DNA of 64,000 bases from Lentimicrobium sp. (lineage in GTDB: Bacteria > Bacteroidota > Bacteroidia > Bacteroidales > Lentimicrobiaceae): assembly GCA_019429275.1 (NCBI GenBank), contig JAHYJC010000007.1, positions 1 through 64,000 on the forward strand, in the 5' to 3' direction. The notes under the pieces are model-generated. The model was not told the origin of the DNA and did no database searches. It saw only the letters and a list, made by a program, of their open reading frames with translations. This document shows, one piece after another, positions 46,226 to 53,435 of the stretch. The stretch's first letter is position 1. Each line of letters begins with the position of its first letter. Made by a program: the position numbers and the translations under genes.

Positions 46226-47818
46226 ATGAGAAAAATTACTCTTTTAATTGTACTTATGTTCACCTTTTCATGGGTTTCGATGGCTCAGGTCATCGAAAAC
46301 TTTGAAAGTATCAAGATGAACATCTTTGCAGAGGGCACCAATGGTTCAGTTTCTGTTGTTCCTAATCCGGACGCAACCGGAATCAATCCGAGTGGAGTTG
46401 TTGCAAAAATGGTGCGTGGTTTCGATGGCGACCCCTGGTGTGGATGGTATGCAACCATTCCAACACCCATTGATTTCAATACCAATAAATACGTTCACCT
46501 AAAGGTATGGAAACCCCGTATCAGCCCGGTGAAATTTAAAATTGAGGAAGGGGAAACCGGAAACATTGAAGTCGAATCAATGAACCCACAGACTGTTGTA
46601 AACGGTTGGGAAGAACTGGTATTTGACTTCACTGCAGCTACCGGCCCTTATGTAAAAATTGTTTTCTTCCCCGATTTTGAAGATCCTCTCACCCTCACTG
46701 AAGACATCGTTGTTTATCTTGATGATATTTATGTCAACAATGACCCAGCTGTAGGAAGCGACCCTGTTCAGATAATTGAAAACTATGAGCACATGGGACT
46801 AAACATGATGCTTGGCGGTGATGAAGATCTCAGTTTCATGACCCTGGTTCCAAACCCTGACCAATCAGGTCTTAATCTGAGTGATTATGTAATTCAGTTC
46901 CATCGCGATAAGGACGGCGTTCCCTGGGGTGGTTTTTATTCCTTTACTCCGGTAGATTTTACTACCAACAAGTACATGCACGTAAAAGTATGGAAACCAC
47001 GCATCAGCCCTATCAAATTTAAAATTGAAGGCGGCGAAGGCGGAAACTTTGAGTGGCCGTCAACTCTTCCACAAACCGAGGTAAATTCATGGCAGGATTA
47101 TGTATTTGACTTTTCAGCTAATACAGGTGTATTCCCAACCATTGTTTTTATGCCTGACTTTGAAGATCCTTTGACACTGACCGAGGATATCGAAATTTAT
47201 TTTGATGATTTCATTCTCAGCGATAATCCCGATCCATTTACCATCCCTCAGCTTGTTCTGAATGTTGATATGTCGGAAGCTGGCGATATGACAGATATTC
47301 CTGTTTACCTTTCAGGAGCTTTGGGCGGAATTTATGGTAACTGGAACGAGCCCGGCACAAATCCTAACAACGAAATGCTGGATCCGGATGGTGACAAAAT
47401 TTATTCAATCACACTTTTCCTCCCTGACGGACTTTATGCCTTCAAATTCTTTAAAGGTACCGGCTGGGACGCAGGTGATCCCGCACCAGGTGGAGACAGA
47501 ACCCTTAATTATTCCGGCGACATGAATGTTACCTACGTATGGGGAGTTCAGGGCGCACTTAGTGTACCACAGAATCCACTGGTTGACAAAGTAACCATGT
47601 ATCCGAATCCTGTTAGCAGTGAACTGATTATCAAAACCACTGCATCCATCAGGGAAGTTAGCATTACTTCCATGCTTGGACAACAGGTTGGTACTTATCA
47701 GTTAAATGACAGTGGTCGCACTTCCATAAGTACTGCCGGCTTAAGCAACGGATTGTATTTCGTTACTTTCTACGGAAACGATGGCAGCCGCCTTGTTCAG
47801 AAACTGATCAAGAACTAA
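46226..47818 (+). CDS. T9SS-exported protein with duplicated binding-like domains
   Basis: The start at 46226 (MRKITLL) gives a clean signal peptide ending MAQ; the longer frame from a TTG at 46160 overlaps the promoter. The 530-residue protein has two tandem copies of a domain of about 170 residues (ENFESIKMNIF... and ENYEHMGLNMM..., both with KYxHxKVWKPRISPxKFKIE and FEDPLTLTEDI). Then comes a domain (PVYLSGALGGIYGNW, PDGLYAFKFFKGTGW) resembling starch-binding or E-set folds, and a T9SS tail (MYPNPVSSELI, VQKLIKN). It may bind the cluster 1 glycan; no catalytic residues were seen. Confidence 0.78.
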   Translation: MRKITLLIVLMFTFSWVSMAQVIENFESIKMNIFAEGTNGSVSVVPNPDATGINPSGVVAKMVRGFDGDPWCGWYATIPTPIDFNTNKYVHLKVWKPRISPVKFKIEEGETGNIEVESMNPQTVVNGWEELVFDFTAATGPYVKIVFFPDFEDPLTLTEDIVVYLDDIYVNNDPAVGSDPVQIIENYEHMGLNMMLGGDEDLSFMTLVPNPDQSGLNLSDYVIQFHRDKDGVPWGGFYSFTPVDFTTNKYMHVKVWKPRISPIKFKIEGGEGGNFEWPSTLPQTEVNSWQDYVFDFSANTGVFPTIVFMPDFEDPLTLTEDIEIYFDDFILSDNPDPFTIPQLVLNVDMSEAGDMTDIPVYLSGALGGIYGNWNEPGTNPNNEMLDPDGDKIYSITLFLPDGLYAFKFFKGTGWDAGDPAPGGDRTLNYSGDMNVTYVWGVQGALSVPQNPLVDKVTMYPNPVSSELIIKTTASIREVSITSMLGQQVGTYQLNDSGRTSISTAGLSNGLYFVTFYGNDGSRLVQKLIKN

Positions 47819-47839
47819 TTTCTTGTTCTTATTCCAATG

Positions 47840-47867
47840 AAAAGCCTCCTTTTTGGGGGCTTTTTTT
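47840..47867 (+). terminator. Rho-independent terminator after the duplicated-domain protein
   Basis: AAAAGCCTCC pairs with GGGGGCTTTT (one T-G pair) across a TTTTT loop, followed by seven T (47861-47867). It lies 22 bp after the stop. Confidence 0.88.
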
Positions 47868-47904
47868 ATAATTTATCTTCCGAAATTCAAAGTCTGTTTG
47901 TTAT

Positions 47905-47992
47905 TTTAACGTGAATTTAACGAATATACATGTTCATTTAACGTTAATTTATCATTTATAATTGCTTTTTTTGCGCCTATTCAATATATTTG
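47905..47992 (+). promoter_or_regulatory. TTTAACG triplicate and promoter of the AAA ATPase gene
   Basis: TTTAACG occurs three times in direct orientation at 47905, 47916 and 47937 (steps of 11 and 21 bp, one and two helical turns). A promoter follows: TTG at 47962-47964, a 20-nt spacer and TATATTTG at 47985-47992, 16 nt before the ATG. The repeats could be an operator just upstream of the -33 box; this is inference from spacing. Confidence 0.55.
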
Positions 47993-48008
47993 CATTAAAT
48001 TCTACATC

Positions 48009-49136
48009 ATGGTAAGACGCGCAATTTTTCATAACTTGAGAGATGATCTTCTGAATTCTAACAAGATCATTGTGTTATTTGGGGCAAGACAAACAGGAAA
48101 AACAACATTATCAAATGTAATACTTAATTCCTTTGAGGGTAATGTGTTAAGAATCAATGCTGATGAACTAAAATATATAGAAGTATTAGCGTCCAGAGAT
48201 TCAGACAAATTTGGCCTTTTGTTTGATGGTTACGATCTCGTATTCATTGATGAGGCTCAACGCATCCCAGATATTGGTATTAATCTTAAAATAATTTATG
48301 ACTCATTCCCCGGATTAAAAATTCTGGTTACCGGTTCATCCTCCTTTGATCTGGCCGGTAAAATTTCTGAGCCACTTACAGGACGAACTCTTACATACAC
48401 ACTTTACCCCTTGTCCTTGATTGAGATTCGAACTGAAAAAAATGTATTTGAAATCAAGGCAAATCTGGAAACATTCATGGTTTATGGAATGTATCCAGGA
48501 ATTCTGACACTTACCAGCGCTAAGGCAAAAGAAAAGCACCTGACAGAATTATCTACTGCCTATCTGTTTAAAGATGTATTTGAACTATCAACAATCAGGA
48601 ACCCATCTGTTTTAAGAAATCTTTTACGTTTACTTGCCTTACAGATAGGGTCGGAAGTTTCAATACCTGAGTTGAGCAAGAATCTTAATATCAGCCAGGA
48701 TACAGTAAACAATTACATTGATTTGCTGGAAAAAGCCTTTATTGTTTTCAGGTTGGGCGGGTATTCCAGGAATCTACGTAAAGAAGTAACCAAAAGAAGT
48801 AAAATTTATTTCTGGGATACAGGAATACGAAACAGCGTCATCAATAATTTTTCTGGATTTGATTACCGCAATGATAAAGGAGCATTATGGGAGAATTTCG
48901 TAATCTCTGAACGGCTGAAATACCAGTCATATAATTACATAAATGCCAGTCCTTACTTTTGGAGAACCTATACAGGGGCAGAAGTGGATTACATTGAAGA
49001 ACACAACGGAAAAGTCAGAGCATTTGAAATAAAACTCAAAAACAAAAAGACCTCAGCACCAAAAACATGGACTGAGAATTATGGAGAGGATTATTTCACA
49101 ATAAATCCTGATAATTTTCATGAATTCCTTATTTAA
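48009..49136 (+). CDS. AAA+ ATPase with DUF4143 domain
   Basis: This 375-residue protein has an N-terminal AAA domain with Walker A GARQTGKT (25-32) and Walker B LVFIDEAQ (77-84). A winged-helix region (SIPELSKNLNISQDTVNNYI) and a C-terminal DUF4143 region with ALWENFV, TGAEVDYI and FEIK follow. The last pair resembles a PD-(D/E)xK nuclease core. Such proteins are common, often in multiple copies, and frequently mobile; their role is poorly known. The gene is more AT-rich than its neighbours and has its own promoter, suggesting separate acquisition. Confidence 0.85.
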   Translation: MVRRAIFHNLRDDLLNSNKIIVLFGARQTGKTTLSNVILNSFEGNVLRINADELKYIEVLASRDSDKFGLLFDGYDLVFIDEAQRIPDIGINLKIIYDSFPGLKILVTGSSSFDLAGKISEPLTGRTLTYTLYPLSLIEIRTEKNVFEIKANLETFMVYGMYPGILTLTSAKAKEKHLTELSTAYLFKDVFELSTIRNPSVLRNLLRLLALQIGSEVSIPELSKNLNISQDTVNNYIDLLEKAFIVFRLGGYSRNLRKEVTKRSKIYFWDTGIRNSVINNFSGFDYRNDKGALWENFVISERLKYQSYNYINASPYFWRTYTGAEVDYIEEHNGKVRAFEIKLKNKKTSAPKTWTENYGEDYFTINPDNFHEFLI

Positions 49137-49206
49137 AAATGAATTCAGCATCTCTCTTTCAAATTCAAAACCAGTAACCTTAACCTAAGTCCGGAGCAAT
49201 TTTTTC

Positions 49207-49214
49207 TATCTTTG
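49207..49214 (+). promoter_or_regulatory. -7 box that fixes the start of the DHS-like gene
   Basis: TATCTTTG matches TAnnTTTG. A TTG that could extend the reading frame (49212) lies inside this box and would be at or before the transcript start, so the ATG at 49230 is preferred. No good -33 element was seen. Confidence 0.55.
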
Positions 49215-49229
49215 CAAAAAATCAACATC

Positions 49230-50204
49230 ATGAACAGAGGACCCATTTCGCAATTTATTGAGCACCATTATCGCCATTTCAATGCCGCTGCGTTGGTAGA
49301 TGCTGCCAAAAGCTATGAAAAACATCTGGCCGAAAACGGAAAAATGATGATAACCCTGGCCGGAGCCATGAGTACAGCCGAGCTTGGAATATCACTGGCC
49401 GAAATGATCCGTCAGGATAAAGTTCAGATCATCAGTTGCACCGGAGCCAACCTTGAAGAAGATATTATGAATCTGGTGGCTCACAGTCATTATAAAAGAG
49501 TTCCCGATTACCGCGATCTTACGCCTCAGCAGGAGTACGAGCTACTTGAAAAAGGCATGAACAGGGTTACCGATACCTGTATCCCCGAAGAGGAAGCTTT
49601 CCGCAGAATTCAGCACCACATTGAAAAGATATGGAAAGAAGCCCAGGCCGAAGGAAAAAGTTATTTCCCGCACGAATACATGTATAAACTGCTGCTGAGT
49701 AAAGTCATGGAGAAGGATTATGAGATTGATCCCAAACACTCCTGGATGTTAGCTGCTGCTGAGAAAAACCTGCCCATTATCGTTCCCGGATGGGAAGACA
49801 GCACCATGGGAAATATCTTTGCTTCGTATTGCATCAAGGGCGAACTGAACCCCTCTACTATGAAATCAGGTATTCAATATATGATTTACCTTTCGGAATG
49901 GTATCGCAATAATTCGGCCGGAAAAGGAGTGGGTTTCTTCCAGATCGGGGGTGGCATTGCAGGAGATTTTCCAATTTGTGTGGTTCCTATGATGTATCAG
50001 GATCTTGAGTGGCAAGATGTACCTTTCTGGTCGTATTTCTGCCAGATCAGCGATTCAACCACTTCATACGGCTCTTATTCAGGGGCTGTTCCCAACGAAA
50101 AAATCACCTGGGGCAAGCTGGATATTGACACTCCAAAGTTTATCATCGAAAGTGATGCCACCATTGTAGCTCCGCTCATTTTTGCCTGGCTGCTCGGCTG
50201 GTAA
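49230..50204 (+). CDS. Deoxyhypusine synthase-like protein (bacterial type)
   Basis: This 324-residue protein has the DHS fold signatures TLAGAMSTAELG (42-53), SCTGANLEEDI (69-79), GFFQIGGGIAGD (235-246) and YGSYSGAVPNEKITWGKLD (280-298). The Lys that forms the enzyme-substrate imine in eukaryotic DHS matches Lys296, and the neighbouring Glu and Trp match Glu290 and Trp294. The HH after GGGVVK in the human enzyme, including the catalytic His288, is replaced by GD here. Bacteria lack eIF5A, and bacterial relatives are thought to act on polyamines, for example making homospermidine. Arginine decarboxylase and agmatinase genes 9 kb away support a polyamine role. Confidence 0.85.
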   Translation: MNRGPISQFIEHHYRHFNAAALVDAAKSYEKHLAENGKMMITLAGAMSTAELGISLAEMIRQDKVQIISCTGANLEEDIMNLVAHSHYKRVPDYRDLTPQQEYELLEKGMNRVTDTCIPEEEAFRRIQHHIEKIWKEAQAEGKSYFPHEYMYKLLLSKVMEKDYEIDPKHSWMLAAAEKNLPIIVPGWEDSTMGNIFASYCIKGELNPSTMKSGIQYMIYLSEWYRNNSAGKGVGFFQIGGGIAGDFPICVVPMMYQDLEWQDVPFWSYFCQISDSTTSYGSYSGAVPNEKITWGKLDIDTPKFIIESDATIVAPLIFAWLLGW

Positions 50205-50251
50205 ATCAGCACCCGGCAATTCTGAATTTTTAGAAATAACAACATCTTCTG

Positions 50252-50288
50252 AAAAAACCTGCAAAACAATAAATTTTGCAGGTTTTTT
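50252..50288. terminator. Bidirectional terminator between DHS-like and GH30 genes
   Basis: A perfect 15-bp inverted repeat (50252-50266 with 50274-50288) with a CAATAAA loop has six A at its left end and six T at its right end. It can therefore end transcription from both convergent genes. Confidence 0.95.
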
Positions 50289-50308
50289 CCTTTAACTACT
50301 AATTTTCT

Positions 50309-51772
50309 CTACCAGGTATAAGTAGAAACCGAAACAGCCGGAATACTCACCTTAAAAATTGTCTTATCCTGTTCCACGGCAAATGAAATGGTCTGATTTC
50401 CATAGTTGGCCGCAATCAAAGTCATGGAGCCATCAGTATTCCTGAAGGCAACCACACCGGCATCACCAACCGACTGGGGAAGATTTCCACTTACCCTTGT
50501 TGCGCCCGGCCTGACAAACTTCGAAAAATGGGCAATGGAATAATATTCCTCATTCCGGATGATTTCACCACTCACTGAGTTAATCGTAATCACTCCGCGG
50601 CAATTGCTGCAGCCATTATTCTGAGGCCCAAAGTTTTCATTAAGGGCCAGATTCCATAACAGCGCATTTTTCGACCAGTTTCGCGCAGTGCCGATAAAGA
50701 TATTGCGCATATTCCACATCAGGTTTCCGGCGAAGTCAGTTGCCCATTCACCACCCGAAATTTCGGTGAAATACAATCCTTTGTCGGAATGTGCATTGTG
50801 AACGGCTGACATTGCTGAAACATCTCCTGCATAGGCATGAAAAGCCGATCCGGTAATAAATTGCTTTGCATCAGGATCATTGAGTATTGTTATGGGATAC
50901 CCCGGTTCATCCCAGTTGTGGTCGTAAAGTAAAATTTTTGTTTTAATGCCCGCAGCCGAAAACTTCGGTCCAAGATGGTTTTTGATAAATTCCAGTTGTT
51001 CGGTAGCCTGCATCTCCATACAGGGATAGGCGGCAGTGTAATGCAGCGGCTCATTCTGAATGGTAATGGCATCAATGACAATGCCCTCTTCTTTCATTGA
51101 GTTGATATACCTGATAAAATAATCGGCATAAACATCGTAACAGTTTGATTTTAACTTCCCTCCTACCAGACTATTGTTTGTTTTCATCCAGGCGGGCGGG
51201 CTCCATGGCGATCCCATAAGTTTAATTTCAGGCGATACCTGTATTATTGACTTCAATACAGGAATCACATCGTCATAATCCTGCCAAAGTGAAAACTGAG
51301 CGAGTTCAAAATCTGTTTGACCCGATGGCAAATCATTGTACGTAAAATCTGATAAAGAAAAATCAGATGCTCCCATTGTAAGGCGCAGGTACGACACTCC
51401 AATGCCTGTTTCCGGATTAAAAAGTTCATCAAGCAGCGACTGTCTGGCTACGGAGCTGAGTTTTCGATTGATCAGCCAGGCCGAAGAGCCGGTTAAAGCC
51501 GCTCCATAACCCTCGATTTGCTGATACTTAAAGCCGGTATCAATTTTCAGCACAGCCATTCCTGTGGGTACAGACTGGACAAACTCAATATCCTTCTGCT
51601 TTTCAAAAAGAACAGATTTATCACCTTTTGTAAGGTAAACCTGCACCTTATTGCCACCTGGTGGATTGTCGGGCCCATTGGGTTTGGCTTTATCTTTAAC
51701 GGCACACGAAATAACGCCTCCAAACAACAGGAAAGCAACAAGCAATTTTGTAATGGTCAGAATTGGTTTCAT
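50309..51772 (-). CDS. GH30-family glycoside hydrolase, surface lipoprotein
   Basis: This 487-residue enzyme has a lipobox with Cys23 (GVISCAVKD) and a GH30 (alpha/beta)8 barrel with a flanking beta-sandwich. The acid/base is Glu241 in TIQNEPLH and the nucleophile Glu337 in YFTEISGGEW; GEGYGAALTGSSAW-like residues near 87-100 and SPWSPPAWMKTN (188-199) are also typical. Overall it resembles the GH30_1/GH30_3 group, which includes beta-1,6-glucanases and glucosylceramidases; subfamily needs a tree. It is the last gene of glycan cluster 2, 190 bp after SusD. Confidence 0.87.
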   Translation of the reverse strand: MKPILTITKLLVAFLLFGGVISCAVKDKAKPNGPDNPPGGNKVQVYLTKGDKSVLFEKQKDIEFVQSVPTGMAVLKIDTGFKYQQIEGYGAALTGSSAWLINRKLSSVARQSLLDELFNPETGIGVSYLRLTMGASDFSLSDFTYNDLPSGQTDFELAQFSLWQDYDDVIPVLKSIIQVSPEIKLMGSPWSPPAWMKTNNSLVGGKLKSNCYDVYADYFIRYINSMKEEGIVIDAITIQNEPLHYTAAYPCMEMQATEQLEFIKNHLGPKFSAAGIKTKILLYDHNWDEPGYPITILNDPDAKQFITGSAFHAYAGDVSAMSAVHNAHSDKGLYFTEISGGEWATDFAGNLMWNMRNIFIGTARNWSKNALLWNLALNENFGPQNNGCSNCRGVITINSVSGEIIRNEEYYSIAHFSKFVRPGATRVSGNLPQSVGDAGVVAFRNTDGSMTLIAANYGNQTISFAVEQDKTIFKVSIPAVSVSTYTW

Positions 51773-51864
51773 GAATTAAGGTTGTTAAAGGTACAAAAGG
51801 TGTTTAGTGTGCTGTGTTTACTGATCAGTAAGTCTGAAAATAAAGAGAACTGTTCAGTGATAAG

Positions 51865-51900
51865 ACAGAGGCGCATCTTTAATTTGAGATGCGCCTCTGT
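51865..51900. other. 14-bp perfect hairpin between SusD and GH30 genes
   Basis: ACAGAGGCGCATCT (51865-51878) and AGATGCGCCTCTGT (51887-51900) form a GC-rich stem with an 8-nt loop. On the minus strand it lies 63 bp after the SusD stop and has no U-run after it. It may be an attenuating or mRNA-stabilising hairpin that sets GH30 expression apart from SusCD. Confidence 0.7.
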
Positions 51901-51962
51901 GTATTTAATTCATAACCGAAGATTCATCTTGAAATAAAAACCCTGCAGGCGCAATTCCGGAA

Positions 51963-53423
51963 TTAATATCCCGGATTTTGGGTAAGTAATTCATTTTTAT
52001 CCAGTTCCGACTGTGGAATCGGCCACAAAAGTCCATTCTGTGTAAGGTTGTATCCAAACTTATTTCCGTCAGGGCCAATGGCATTGTTAATAACTTCAAT
52101 GGCTCGTCCGGTGCGTTTAAGATCAAACCAGCGGTGGCCTTCAAACGCAAGTTCAAGTCTGCGCTCTTTTTCAATGGCCAAACGCATGGCTTCTTTTGTC
52201 GAGGCATTTGTAACCGGCAGATTTACCCTGCTTCTGATCAGGTTGACCAAAGCAGCAGCTCCGCTTAAGTCGCCATTCTCATTTAAAGCTTCAGCCTTTA
52301 GCAAAATAATATCAGCCAACCTCAGCAGTATATAATTCTGGGGACTAGGCCAGGTTATAATCCTGTATTTATTGGTAAAAGGATAAGTTGCTGCCGGCCA
52401 GTTTGCATCTGACCATTTTCCGGTAACATCTTCAAATGAGATTGAAGCATTCTTCCGAATCAAATCATTTTCATCGTTGAAGGCTTTCACAAGGTCGTTC
52501 GAAGGGGTGTTGAATTTTTTCCAATCGGTTCCCCTGAACATACTGGCACCCCAGTTGGCATTGTTCGAAGTTCCTTCATAGTTGACTTCAAAGATCGATT
52601 CCGATGAGTTTTCATTCTGGTTATCCCACAGCATATCATACTGGGGCAACAGTGAATAGCCCCCATTTATTACAGCATCGGCATATTGAATTACTTTGCC
52701 ATAATCTTTGTCATCCATGGTCGCATAAACCTTTGCCAGATAAGCATTTGCCGCCCCTTTGGTTGCAAATCCCTTATGTTGCTGAGTGGTTTTCACATTA
52801 TCGAGTGCATACTCCAGGTCTTTAATGATTTGCTCATAAACCTCTTCCTTTGGCCTTCGCTCAGGATAAAGCTGCGAATAAATTTCATCGAGATTGGAAG
52901 CGCTTACGCTGGTAACTTCCTGAAGCTGTAAAGGGACATCGCCCCACAACTGCACTGCCTGGAAATACATCACTGCCCTCACAAAAGATGCTTCACCTTT
53001 TATTTCGCGTTTGCGCTGATCAGAGAGGTTTGCGTCAGGGGTTATATCAACATTGTTGATAACAACGTTGGCCTTGCCGATGGTCTGATACAGATAAGCC
53101 CAATCGCGACTTACATTGGAATTGGTGGCATCAATGCGGTAGTCATCAATCTGGAAATTAGCCGGATTATCGGCACCGGCATATGCATCGTCAGATTGTG
53201 CATCACCGTTTACCAAAAAGTCGAGTTGCCAGTATTCATTCTGGAAATCACCGTAAACTGCACTCAAAGCAGCCTCAACTTCATTTGCCGTTTTAAAAAT
53301 GGTGTCGCCCGACTGTTCAATGAACTTTGAATTGCCTGTTGGCTGAATGTCCAGAAATTTCTCACAAGATGAGAAAGCTATGACGAGGAATAATAAAAAA
53401 CTGGTTTTTATAAGGATTTTCAT
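51963..53423 (-). CDS. SusD/RagB-type surface lipoprotein, cluster 2
   Basis: This 486-residue protein has a lipobox with Cys20 (AFSSCEKFLDIQPTG), RAVMYFQAVQLWGDVPLQL in the SusD helical core, and the C-terminal ERRLELAFEGHRWFDLKRTGR and LLTQNPGY motifs. It begins 12 bp after SusC on the same strand and forms the lid of the importer. Confidence 0.93.
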   Translation of the reverse strand: MKILIKTSFLLFLVIAFSSCEKFLDIQPTGNSKFIEQSGDTIFKTANEVEAALSAVYGDFQNEYWQLDFLVNGDAQSDDAYAGADNPANFQIDDYRIDATNSNVSRDWAYLYQTIGKANVVINNVDITPDANLSDQRKREIKGEASFVRAVMYFQAVQLWGDVPLQLQEVTSVSASNLDEIYSQLYPERRPKEEVYEQIIKDLEYALDNVKTTQQHKGFATKGAANAYLAKVYATMDDKDYGKVIQYADAVINGGYSLLPQYDMLWDNQNENSSESIFEVNYEGTSNNANWGASMFRGTDWKKFNTPSNDLVKAFNDENDLIRKNASISFEDVTGKWSDANWPAATYPFTNKYRIITWPSPQNYILLRLADIILLKAEALNENGDLSGAAALVNLIRSRVNLPVTNASTKEAMRLAIEKERRLELAFEGHRWFDLKRTGRAIEVINNAIGPDGNKFGYNLTQNGLLWPIPQSELDKNELLTQNPGY

Positions 53424-53435
53424 GATTGATAGGGT

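Noticed and set aside
49212-49229. A TTG start six codons upstream of the DHS-like gene.
   Set aside because: It overlaps the TATCTTTG -7 box and would lie before the expected transcript start.
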